From contig JARFXM010000007.1 of NCBI GenBank assembly GCA_029532625.1, positions 62,001 through 126,000 on the forward strand: a stretch of DNA of 64,000 bases, written 5' to 3'. A program made the translations under genes and the position numbers. Origin of the DNA: Lomentospora prolificans (lineage: Eukaryota > Ascomycota > Sordariomycetes > Microascales > Microascaceae). The notes beneath the pieces are model-generated. The model searched no databases. It had not been told where the DNA came from and saw only the letters and a list, made by a program, of their open reading frames with translations. Below are positions 11,829 to 21,268 of this stretch, piece by piece; positions within the stretch are counted from its first letter, which is position 1; every line of letters begins with the position of its first letter.

Positions 11829-12435
11829 CTAATAATTACCATCCTCGGCGGCTGGCCTAGGTACCTTGATTAGCACCGCATTAATCTGCTCAGCAAGTGC
11901 CGCCGCCAGGGAATCTCTCGCCTCCTTTCTGATTAATAGATCTTGGATGATTTGCTGGAATTCAGATGCTGGCGGCTGACTGTTTCAGACAGGCAATATC
12001 TCCCAAACATGCTCTCGGTGATGAAATCCTCGAATTGTATGCGGTATACAGATGTAGGTCTTGTTTTGATAGGCGTGCTCGAGATCTCTGTTTTGGAAGT
12101 TGTTTGAAGAGGACAGGTAGCCTTCATTACAGTCTTTTGCGTGTTTCAGCGGAATAGCTGGAAGGTGCGGCAGTGGCGTCGGCAGCAAACCTTGGAATAC
12201 CGTATGGCGGATTTGGAGGGACCATTTCCGCATGAGGGAGCCCTTGTACTAGTAAAGGTAGCATCCTCTCAGCTAGGTACTGCCAACCACGAGAGAACTT
12301 GGGTTCTATATGGAGAGATCCTGGCCTGGAAACAAATGACATACTATTGTTGGCGGCCACTGCGATCAATCTGTATCGTGGTTCCGTGGCGTGCCTAGTT
12401 TCGAACACGGAGGGTCCGCGCAAGCCCGGCCTCAC
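11829..12435 (-). other. Probable coding remnant or unresolved spliced gene
   Basis: The stretch 11829-11978 on the minus strand reads as a clean helical C terminus ending in TAG, with pieces EFQQIIQDLLIRKEARDSLA and EQINAVLIKVPRPA, strongly protein-like. Upstream, frames containing VYRIQFEDFITESMFGRY and GSLHIEPKFSRGWQYLAERM also look coding but lie in different frames, and no combination of consensus splice sites joined all of them without stops. It may be a multi-exon gene I failed to resolve or a decaying one. No family recognised; the gene upstream on the same strand ends separately at 12858. Confidence 0.3.
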
Positions 12436-12857
12436 GACTCGTCATGCGTAACGGCAATTTCAAATTGTCAGTTGGTTTTGGCGTGATTTACCACCCCATG
12501 AGAAGTCCTGATGCGGTCTCGTCACTGGAAGCATGAAGGGCCAGCAAGGTCTACGGATTGATCCCGACGCTTTGCTTTATTACTTGGATAGGTGTGCCTT
12601 AATGGCCCTAAGCAGCCGGGACGATTCCCAAAATGGCATTCGCGACGAGTGACGAGACAGTCCGCTTGCAGCGTCACCTCGGCCCCTCGTAATGGCCCTT
12701 CTAAAGTAAACGGACAGAAGCCATCTCTAGATACTTCAATCTTATATCCACTACAAAGGAACGGATAATAGCAATGCAGGACCTATAAGAAGGCCACCGC
12801 GCATAATTCCAATACGCAAGGAAGGATACAATCCCTTCATATTCTTGGTGCACGCGA

Positions 12858-13804
12858 CTAGGACCGCTCGGACGATAGCGACAAGTTGTGCGTGCTTCCA
12901 CCACCTCCCAATGCAGTGAAATACTTCCTCGTCACGTCGTCCAGCATCGTTCCTCCCGTCGTCTTGTTGACCAGAAATCCAATGAGCTCGGCATGCGTGA
13001 TGATACCGAGACGGACGGCATCATGTAGCAAATCGAACAGACTATGCTGGTTGACTCCGCGACGGATGCGTTCTAGCCATCATTATTAGCATTTGTCCAA
13101 GCAGTGACGGCTGCGGTAAATCGTCAGGGCCAACTCACTCTTCATGGTATAGTCGGTTCCCTTGCGAAGCTTGATCTCGTACTTTTGCAAGCATGAGCTG
13201 GGATATTCCGTCTTTAGCTCGACTGGGTGACCGAGACTTGTGATGGTGTAATCGAGGCCGCTTTTCTCGCTCTCGAAGCGAAAGTATTGCGGGGGTTCTG
13301 CAGATTATTATTACACGCACAGCACATCAGCTCGCAGCCGAACCATCATGCGACCAAGGGATCATGCCGTACGGTTTTCTTGCTCTATTGCCTTTGGGTT
13401 AGTGATCTCCAGACCGACCGACTCGGCTGTGATGTTTGCACTTTGAAGAATGGACCGAATTGCGTCGTCGTTCTCTGCCTAGGTTAAAAATAGCCCTTTC
13501 AAGATCTCGGAGTCGCAGTTGGACGGACACACTGTAGACTATGATGCCGTGCTCGAATTTGGATTTTCCAGTGTAGCAGATGAGGAAGAACACGTCAACG
13601 AAGCCAATCAGTCGTACTTTTCCTTGCCAGCGAGCTCCGTTGATGAGAAGATCCCATGGGTGAAGGTCGCTATTACAATGGGTCAGCCATGCACAGAGGG
13701 AGCCGGCCAGGCATTAATACGCGAGGGACCTACTAATCACACTCGACGCTCTTTTGTTGAGTCGACCTGTCGAAGAGACCCAGGATGCGGTGATATGAAG
13801 CCAT
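12858..13804 (-). CDS. Unrecognised five-exon gene, 218 residues
   Basis: Exons, 5' to 3': 13804-13767, 13669-13531, 13478-13373, 13297-13139, 13072-12858. Every junction keeps frame, total 657 bases. The second and third introns are less certain (donors GTCGAC and GTGTCC), while the fourth has GTACGG..CTGCAG and the last GTGAGT..GCTAG. The protein starts MASYHRILGLFD, has a hydrophobic patch (LIGFVDVFFLICYTG, about residues 31-45), then helical AENDDAIRSILQSANI, a beta-rich YFRFESEKSGLDYTITSLG, and a C-terminal helical module SLFDLLHDAVRLGIITHAEL ending in Gly/Ser-rich tail. No signal peptide. I do not recognise the family and assign no function. The consistency of five exons argues for a real, conserved gene. 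Confidence 0.6.
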
Positions 13805-14672
13805 GGTCAGTCTCGGGTCGTTACCTCAAGATAGCAACACCAGCCAGCGAGGTAGTTGCATGGCTAGATCTGAACCTTCGACAACACTGTGAGCCAGGGT
13901 GATCACTTCTTAAGGGATTGCTGACGTCTTGATGGCGGCCCTCCGACAGCTTCAGTACCGCAACAATCGCGGGTACGTTCTATTGGCGGCGCGGTCTCGC
14001 GCTCAAACTTGCTGTTTGGGCATCCTTGTTCCATCGCTGGCTGCGAACCCCTCTTTGCTCGCCCAATGGCAGCTGACGCGCGACCGGAAAAAGCTCGTCC
14101 GAGTGTCAGCCCGCGTAGAATGTGGCTTGCGTCGAGAGGACTTTGCATCGAAGAGCGTCCTATGATGCCTCTCCACAACATCCATAGTACCACGACGAGG
14201 GTTGCACAATAGGATATCCCACTCGCCGTTTGCTCGTTTCTGCAATCCGGCTGTTGACTTGGGCATTCTTCCCAGCGTGATTGGCTTGCGGGTCTACGTT
14301 CTCGCGGCACAAGTTTATCATCAAACCTGCGCATTAATACTGCGAACTGTCCGTAGACCAATATTGAGGCGATCGATACATATTCCCCTCATGTATTCTG
14401 GCACATCCGCTAATAAATATAATTGGGGCTAAAGACGTTCTCAAATACTCCGTCGTTCTGTCGCTGCGAGAGAGTTCGCCATTCTAGCTACAAGGCGAGT
14501 TGTAATACGCAAACACATGTCCTATCAAAGTTCGCCAGCCTCTGTAATCTCGAGCTGTTATTACCACTTGCCGTGTTGCGCCATCTGTTTGTGGTCTCCG
14601 AAGCAAGCTGAACCAGAACACTTTCTGGAACAGCGCTCGCATACAATATTGCAGGCTATTAAATTATCCAAA
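13805..14672. promoter_or_regulatory. Divergent upstream region between the five-exon gene and the giant HET gene
   Basis: About 870 bases separating divergent start codons (13804 minus, 14673 plus). It should hold both promoters. A 153-codon minus frame at 13903-14361 has no family signature and overlaps other open frames, so I do not call it a gene. No operator motif identified. Confidence 0.4.
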
Positions 14673-17600
14673 ATGACCTCGCTCCTCACCGAGAAGCTCC
14701 AGGCCCTGGCTGAGTCCGCCGACATGGACCTCACGCCCTCCATCATTGCGGACAAAGTCAAGGAAATCAGCAGGAACCCAGAAAAGTTCCGCGCCCTCTT
14801 GAATCTGTGGTTTGTCCCGCGCTTCAAGCCTACTTTTGTCCCCCCCGAGAAGCCCGCCGTCGCGGGCCTTCAGAATATTGAATTTCTCGGGGCACAGCGG
14901 GGCCAGTCTGGGCAGCTGCCGTATCGCATGTTCGATATTGATACGGGAAACCTGATCGAGTACCCTGCCCTTGGCGTTTTAGGCCAGTACGCTATGCTCT
15001 CGCATCGCTGGAAGGGTGAAGAGATAACGCTCGCGCATGTCAAGAGGGCGAGGCTCGGAGATTTAGATGGCAGTGGGAAGAGCGACGTCGAGCTCGTCGT
15101 GGAACAATGCAAGGTGGATATACTCGAGCAAGCCAAGACGATCGAGACCTTGGCTTCCAAAGCCTCCTATACCGGTGGCGTGCGGGGCCTGTTGGAGGGA
15201 CGTCTCGACGTCAAATCAAAGAGATGGGTTCTTCATGCCGCCAAGAGCTCGGAAGAGGCGGCAGTGGCTAAGCTGAGGTTGGCGGAGATTGAGAGGAAGA
15301 TATTCAGCAACCTCATCGACCAGATGAACAGGGATATCGACGACACAATGAAGACTAATAGTGGGTATCCCCAATCTCTGTCAGACCGAGATGGAGCCGT
15401 GAAGTCGGATACGTCCTCGCTTCTCCAACAGCGCACCATCGTCGACAGGGTGGTCGAAGAAGCCAAGAAAACCGTCACTCTGGCCAAAGAGGAGCTCAAG
15501 TCTGCCCAGTGCGGGGCCGAAGGCATCAAGGCCTTCGTCTTGCTTTTCAACAAACACAGCCGACTCCGCGAGGCAGTCGACGAGCTGATCAAGCGCCTGC
15601 AGCTGTGGAAATCAGCAATCAAGATCCAAAGCTCGATCGAGAAGACACGGTTCATCTTCCAGAACAAGCTGTTCCAGAAGAGGGAAAAATGCTACATGTG
15701 GACCGACACCTGCTGCATCGACAAACAGAACGGTGGCGAGCTGGCCGAATCGCTCGCTCTTATGGGCGACTGGTACGCGGGTGCCGAGTTTTGCCTGGTG
15801 CAACTCGACTCAAGGTTCCGCGAGAGTGACGCTCTGGATGACTGGGACCGGTTTAATAATATTACCGCGAACCAGCAGGGGTGGACGGATCCGAGCAGAG
15901 TCACAATCCAGGGATTCGAAGAAATCGGCCACCCGGAATGGAGCGAGCGTGCGTGGACGCTGCAGGAGCTGGTGATGAGCAAGATGACCTTTTATGCCAA
16001 CGCGGACTGGAAAATACTGAGCCGCCCAGTCGAAAGTCTAGGGTACTTTTATTACTCTATGCCCTTCGTCGCGCTTTACAGCCGGGCATATGCTTCGAAC
16101 CCGTTTGCCGTTAATGGCATCGAGTCGCCACGCGGCTTCTGGACAGCGGAGGATTTGAAGAGCATCCTCGCGGAGTACCCTATCCCTAGTCATTACCAAG
16201 ACGTTCAACAACACGTCGAGACGGCGCACACCTCGCCGTTGCAAGACTCCGACATCAACTCTAAAGCAAAAGTAGAGGCAGCCAGAGTCACGGTAGCGCA
16301 AAACCTGATCATTATACTCGATGGTTTGGGCGTCCGCATCCCAGCCGACATATCCATGGAGACAGCCATCCCGGATGTTGCCCAGGCCGTCTACCTTGCC
16401 GCCGCTGAGTTGACGTCTAATGACAACTTTGTGGAGATTAGCAGCGGCCGGAAGCTTCTCGAAAGAGTCGAGAGGCATCTGCCTCCAGCCACATACGACA
16501 GCGGAACCGCAGCCACCAAGGAGATCAAGGTGCATCAAATAATCAACTTCTTGATTCAGTGCCTTGTGGCGGAGACCGAGGATCTCATCCTGGCTGATCG
16601 AAAACACATTGCCGAGTTCGGGCAAGTCGGCCCGCTGGAGATGTGGCAGGAGGGTTTACAGCGTCACGGCTTCTCGGCGCAGAACGTCATGTCCGTATCC
16701 TGCAAGCGGAAGTCAACGGTTGCAACAGATCAGGTGTACTCTGTCATGGGCGTCCTCGGCGTGCGTTTTGCCGTCTTTCATGCCGAGGGCTACTGCAAGG
16801 CTCTCTCTCGCCTTCTCGACGAGGTCGTCGGTACCCACAATGACGTCTCTGTGTTTAACTGGACGGGCATGGATATGGGCAGTCCGATCCGTGGACGCTC
16901 CATGTACCCTTCGTCGCACGCAGCGTTCGGCGCTGGCGAGGACCACGGCGGGCGCTACAATCTACTGCTCTCGACCGAGGCGCAGCACAAGATGGATGAA
17001 GTGATAACAGCCTACCACGGCGCCATCTTTATGCTTCGCGAGGCCATCGACTTTGTAAAGAAGAAAGAGGGCAAGCATCTCCCTTTCCATTGGATCCAGA
17101 GAATCGTCACCGTCGTCCGACAGTCCGAATTCCACCACTTGAAGCCGAAGCTTGACAGCGTCGGTAAAATCATCGGGTACATTATCCAAAACTGTGGCAA
17201 TCCTCCTCCTCCCTCCAGTCCTGCTGACACTTCCAATATTATTACCAAGCCGCCAGAGGAGGAACGCACTGAGGGCAAGGGAATTGTCCCGTCCTTTAGT
17301 AGTGCCAAGCCGTCGTTGAGTGGGCTAAGACTCTCGTCCATGGCGAAATCTCAGGATGCGAAATCGAAGACGGGCCTGAAACTCCCCGGGCTATCCGTCA
17401 AGCCTTCATTTGGTCGCAAGGAATCAACTCCTTCAGAGCCCAAGAGTCCCTTGCAATTGCCAATCCAGCAGACCCCCGCTGCTCCCCCTATAGAAGCGGT
17501 GAGAAGTGCCCAGTGGGAAGCCTATGACCGAGACGTTGTCAGGCACATTCAAACCTTGGGCTCTGAGGAAGGACACACCAGCAGCAAAGATGAAGCGCAG

Positions 17601-18881
17601 TATTACCCTCTACCACCAGAGTTCAACGAGACTGGGCTTCAAATGCCTGCCGTCAAATCTTCAAAACGTTTCAACCCAGCGGTCGACGCTGGCTGGACGA
17701 CAATTTCGCCTAATCCCATCATCGTCAACAACGCTGGTATCGAGAGCGTGTTTGACGTCCAACGTGTCATCGTTACAATGATCGACCCAGACAAGCTGCG
17801 GATGAAGATTGAGAGGGCAGTTAGCCCGCAGGAGAGGATCTCGGGCTGGTGCTCCATAAGCACCGGCTTTGCTCGAGTAGTGGTTAGCTTTTCGTGCGAG
17901 AAACACATCTTGGAGAAAGAACTGGACGTCGTCTCGGCGGTGGAGAGCAAGGTCTTGAATGAGCAGGGAAAAGAGGCTGACAAACGAAGAACGAACCAAC
18001 TGTTGAGAAGCATGACTGTCACGAGCACGTCCAGTACGAGCGACGCAAAGGAGGAGAACAACAAGCCTGGTGAGCCGACAAAGGACGCAGGAGAGGATGA
18101 AGAAGGCGACTCTGAGGCCACCGAACATGAGAAGACAGTGGCTCGTATGATTGACTTTATCCAGGAGCCAGATCTCGGGTACGTGGCTGGCGAATGGGTC
18201 TTGGCCCGATTCTCCGGCGTGCCTAGCGCCAACTGGTTTCTATGCCATCTGGAGCTTGGCGCAACACATCCTTTCTACGGCCGCCGGATTCCGACCAGCG
18301 AGATAAACTTTCTCAACTCGGCACCAGAACTGGGCTTTTTGAACGTTTGGCAGACGTACATGAAGCGCAAAAAGGCAAAGATGTGCTCGATTTTGAAGAA
18401 ATACCTCAAGAGCAAGGAGGTGGCCGCCATGGGCGACGAACAGCTCAAGCTAGGCTCCCAATTTGCAAGGCGCGGCATCGACATTGTGTCCATGGGAGCC
18501 ACGACCAAGCCAACAGCACCGCCCGCGCCCGCAACACTCAATCCAGGCGCGGACAACGCGGCGGAGGAAGAAGGAGAGGATACCGAATCTGGTGACGACG
18601 AGGAGGATGACCAAGCAAGCTTCATCGACGAGGTCTTTAGCCGGAGCCGTCGCGCAGTCACCGAAGGGAAAGCGGCGACCAAGGCGCTGGCCGACTACAC
18701 CGTCCTGGCTGTGGTGGAGAAGTTCTTCGAGATGCACGCAGACTACCTCGACCGGCACCTAAGCACGTCGGTGTTGAAGCAGACGCCAAAGAACTTGAGA
18801 TCGGCGGTCGAGAGCATGAACGAGAACAGGAATTTTCTTCCGGCCATGTTCCACCCCGGGATTCGGATCCATATGTTTTGA
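14673..18881 (+). CDS. Very large HET-domain protein with a split HET domain
   Basis: Intronless, 1,402 residues from the ATG at 14673 (an in-frame ATG at 14517 would add 52 residues lacking conservation). HET motifs are present in order: QYAMLSHRW at residues 105-112, MWTDTCCIDKQNGGELAESL at about 341, a WYAGAEFCLVQL block, and WSERAWTLQELV at about 423. In ordinary HET domains the first two motifs are ~50-80 residues apart; here ~230 residues intervene, much of them charged heptad-like helix (LAEIERKIFSNLIDQ, VEEAKKTVTLAKEELK). After the domain come a family-typical KRKSTVATDQVYSVMGVLG block, a Pro/Ser/Lys-rich disordered region around 870-960, and an acidic tract (EDTESGDDEEDD) near 1310. 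HET proteins trigger cell death on non-self contact; this protein's partner is unknown. Confidence 0.9.
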   Translation: MTSLLTEKLQALAESADMDLTPSIIADKVKEISRNPEKFRALLNLWFVPRFKPTFVPPEKPAVAGLQNIEFLGAQRGQSGQLPYRMFDIDTGNLIEYPALGVLGQYAMLSHRWKGEEITLAHVKRARLGDLDGSGKSDVELVVEQCKVDILEQAKTIETLASKASYTGGVRGLLEGRLDVKSKRWVLHAAKSSEEAAVAKLRLAEIERKIFSNLIDQMNRDIDDTMKTNSGYPQSLSDRDGAVKSDTSSLLQQRTIVDRVVEEAKKTVTLAKEELKSAQCGAEGIKAFVLLFNKHSRLREAVDELIKRLQLWKSAIKIQSSIEKTRFIFQNKLFQKREKCYMWTDTCCIDKQNGGELAESLALMGDWYAGAEFCLVQLDSRFRESDALDDWDRFNNITANQQGWTDPSRVTIQGFEEIGHPEWSERAWTLQELVMSKMTFYANADWKILSRPVESLGYFYYSMPFVALYSRAYASNPFAVNGIESPRGFWTAEDLKSILAEYPIPSHYQDVQQHVETAHTSPLQDSDINSKAKVEAARVTVAQNLIIILDGLGVRIPADISMETAIPDVAQAVYLAAAELTSNDNFVEISSGRKLLERVERHLPPATYDSGTAATKEIKVHQIINFLIQCLVAETEDLILADRKHIAEFGQVGPLEMWQEGLQRHGFSAQNVMSVSCKRKSTVATDQVYSVMGVLGVRFAVFHAEGYCKALSRLLDEVVGTHNDVSVFNWTGMDMGSPIRGRSMYPSSHAAFGAGEDHGGRYNLLLSTEAQHKMDEVITAYHGAIFMLREAIDFVKKKEGKHLPFHWIQRIVTVVRQSEFHHLKPKLDSVGKIIGYIIQNCGNPPPPSSPADTSNIITKPPEEERTEGKGIVPSFSSAKPSLSGLRLSSMAKSQDAKSKTGLKLPGLSVKPSFGRKESTPSEPKSPLQLPIQQTPAAPPIEAVRSAQWEAYDRDVVRHIQTLGSEEGHTSSKDEAQYYPLPPEFNETGLQMPAVKSSKRFNPAVDAGWTTISPNPIIVNNAGIESVFDVQRVIVTMIDPDKLRMKIERAVSPQERISGWCSISTGFARVVVSFSCEKHILEKELDVVSAVESKVLNEQGKEADKRRTNQLLRSMTVTSTSSTSDAKEENNKPGEPTKDAGEDEEGDSEATEHEKTVARMIDFIQEPDLGYVAGEWVLARFSGVPSANWFLCHLELGATHPFYGRRIPTSEINFLNSAPELGFLNVWQTYMKRKKAKMCSILKKYLKSKEVAAMGDEQLKLGSQFARRGIDIVSMGATTKPTAPPAPATLNPGADNAAEEEGEDTESGDDEEDDQASFIDEVFSRSRRAVTEGKAATKALADYTVLAVVEKFFEMHADYLDRHLSTSVLKQTPKNLRSAVESMNENRNFLPAMFHPGIRIHMF

Positions 18882-20342
18882 AGGAGTGTCTGGCGTGCGA
18901 GCGGCCGACGGTGGCCCAGCCCAGCAATTATTATTAGCCACCGTCAGCGATTTTCGTATCCAGGTGATCCTCGGCGACGTTTCGAAGCTTGGAGAGCTGG
19001 CTGGCTGAGCTGAGAGAACCGGATTTAAAGCCCAGTATTTACTACCTTAAGGCACTAATTTTCAATTCCATTATACCCCATCGCGAAAAAATAAAAATAA
19101 AAATCATGTGAAGCCATAATAGTCCGCAACATTATTCCTGCAAGCCCGAATCCGCCCTTGTTGAGACCGCTTCGAAACGATAATCGCGCCGGCTTTGGGC
19201 CGGAAACAGCAGTCATCCTCCGTGATACCAATAAACCATTAACTGAACTTGGCAAGTACAGCAACCCAACGGCTCAAGAAGAGAGAGCATTGTTTGGAGT
19301 TGGCGGGCTCTGTCTGCTCCTGCTAATTCCAACCATACTAAATACCGGCTCAACCTCTCTAGCTTTTTGTCGTCTTGCGCCTTCGGATGACCACTATTAC
19401 TTTGCCCCTCCGGTACACATTTGACGTGAGTGGCCCACCATATCCTGCTTGTCGTCCTGTGGCGAACTCTAAAACTAGGCTCGGATCGATAGGCAGAAAA
19501 GGGAAGACGAAAAGTATTACAAAATCGCGCCGCGCCACGAAGGGGGCTAAGCCGCCGATCCCGACTCCTCCAAAGCACACATCCAACGATAGCGAGATGG
19601 CCAAGGAGCTCCGGACTAATAGGGCCGCCTCGCTTAGACCGGGATAATACAGATTCTAGTGGTAATAGGGTGAATCTCTTGTTGGCAATGTCGAGCTGAG
19701 GATGCTAGGCACGAAAATTAGGTATATATGCATCATCAAAAGAGCCATCCGGATGCTGGGCCACGTCGATTCGCTCCTTCCATCCACGCTCCTGGTCCCA
19801 AGACGAAGTTTCTGTTCTTCTCCGGCACTACTTGCAATTTTCCAAACTCAGTCGCGGTCTCGTGTGTCTGCTACAGTCAACGCTTGCCCTTCAACATACG
19901 CTCCTCGAAGCAAACCGCGACGCGGCCAAGCACATCTGGGCAAAGCAACGCTTGCACAAAAACTACTCCGCTACCAGGTACTTGAACATCTTTTCAAAGA
20001 AGCCGACCATTTTATGGACTCAACAAGGCCAACCTCCCCCAGTGACTGAGCCAGCGGCGGTAAATACTCTAGTGGATGGGGAACAAGACCCTTGAATCCT
20101 TGGCCAGCCCGGTCGAGTGGAGGGTGCAGCTTAATACGGCTTGGCACATCACAGCTTGGGTCTTCGACGGGGGGATGCAAAACAGAACTTTTCCCAAGTT
20201 TCAAGGAACTAGAGCGGGAGTTGCCAGGCGTAAGTTCTGCCGTTCGTAGGTACCTTGGTGCTTTGAGGCTCCATGCAATGGTCGAATCAAGACCTCGGTA
20301 GGTTTATTAGTTTGTGCCTAGTCAGCATGTACCGTTCAGTCC

Positions 20343-20423
20343 GATGCGAATGTGCATCGCATCATATGCGACCCGGCATGCGACCGTGCATGCGACCCAG
20401 CAGGCGACTGTGCATGAGCGACT
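20343..20423. repeat. Degenerate short direct repeats (GCATGCGACC-like)
   Basis: Five imperfect copies of a roughly 8-15 base unit centred on CATGCGAC occur side by side (for example GCATCATATGCGACC, GGCATGCGACC, TGCATGCGACC). They lie about 200 bases upstream of the FMN reductase start, so a regulatory role is conceivable but unproven. Confidence 0.5.
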
Positions 20424-20491
20424 TGGCATTAGTAGTAAAGCTCCCAAACTCCCATCAAGATCTTCCTCTTTTTTCAAGATGTAGTGGCGAG

Positions 20492-20591
20492 AAAAAGTAT
20501 TAAAGGACGGGTTGGAACTTGATATCTTTCCCTTGCTCGGTTTACTTTACTCTTCACCTTATCCTCTCTACTATTAACCTTATCTACTGCA
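20492..20591 (+). promoter_or_regulatory. Core promoter and leader of the FMN reductase gene
   Basis: A TATA-like AGTATTAAAG lies about 90 bases upstream of the ATG, followed by a CT-rich tract (roughly 20528-20587), the usual arrangement near transcription starts of expressed ascomycete genes. Position only; no transcript evidence. Confidence 0.4.
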
Positions 20592-21203
20592 ATGGAGTTC
20601 GCCATCATTATCGGGTCGACCAGGCCAAACCGTGTTGGGCCTTTGATCGCCAAATGGGTTCTGGCCCTACTTGAAGCGGATCCAAAGCTCCAGCATCATA
20701 CATTCTCCATCGTCGATCTTGCGTCTTTCCCTCTCCCAGCTTTCAGCGAGCCCACTCACCCCATGATGATCCAAGACCTCGACCATTTCACCAATGAAGC
20801 TTCCAGAGCGTGGAACAAAGAGATTGCAAAATATGAAGGCTACATTATCATATCTCCCGAATACCACTCCGGAATACCGGGTGCACTTAAGAACGCCATT
20901 GACTTGCTATACCACGCGTGGACTGGAAAGCCGGCGATGATGGTGACCTATGGTATATTTGGCGGTGCCCAGGCAAACTCGCAGCTGCGCCAGGTTCTTG
21001 GGGTCGGGTGCCGCATGAAGATCGCCGGCGGAGGAGTAAAGCTTGCGTTTCCCGGGCGCGACGAGGAAAAGAACAATACGAGTCCGGCGCTTTTCCAGGC
21101 GATGGCGGGGGCGATTAGCGCTGAGACTCTCGAATCCTGGGGCAAGGAGGCCGAAGATGTTGTGGCTGGGTGTCATGAACTGCTTCGTCTAAGGGAGGCT
21201 TGA
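20592..21203 (+). CDS. NADPH-dependent FMN reductase family protein
   Basis: Intronless, 203 residues, normal for the family. A flavodoxin-like fold is shown by the FMN phosphate-binding loop GSTRPNRVG (residues 8-16), the isoalloxazine-contacting motif SPEYHSGIPGALKNAID (88-104) and GIFGGAQAN (about 121-129). Members transfer electrons from NAD(P)H to FMN, quinones or azo compounds in the cytosol, commonly in stress defence and sometimes in secondary-metabolite clusters. The next gene, a Zn2Cys6 regulator, is convergent with only 65 bases between stop codons. No signal peptide or damage. Physiological substrate cannot be inferred. Confidence 0.93.
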   Translation: MEFAIIIGSTRPNRVGPLIAKWVLALLEADPKLQHHTFSIVDLASFPLPAFSEPTHPMMIQDLDHFTNEASRAWNKEIAKYEGYIIISPEYHSGIPGALKNAIDLLYHAWTGKPAMMVTYGIFGGAQANSQLRQVLGVGCRMKIAGGGVKLAFPGRDEEKNNTSPALFQAMAGAISAETLESWGKEAEDVVAGCHELLRLREA

Positions 21204-21268
21204 GAAGGGCATTGTGTTTTGTGCGGCCACGAATGGCTTTATTAGTCTTACTATTAGCTCGAACTCTC

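Larger units (their letters stand above)
18882..20591. other. Intergenic stretch; no supported gene
   Basis: About 1.7 kb. One plus frame near 19832-19975 (QFSKLSRGLVCLLQSTLALQ) looks faintly protein-like but overlaps two other open frames and shows no family match or start context. The last 70 bases before the FMN reductase are strongly pyrimidine-rich. Confidence 0.45.

Noticed and set aside
13519..13902. 127-codon plus frame opposite the five-exon gene
   Set aside because: The minus strand gives five mutually consistent exons; the plus frame is its shadow.
13903..14361. 153-codon minus frame
   Set aside because: Lies in a divergent promoter region, overlapped by other open frames, no recognisable motif.
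19702..20095. Overlapping plus frames, one with a helical look
   Set aside because: Three frames open at once; no start context or known family.
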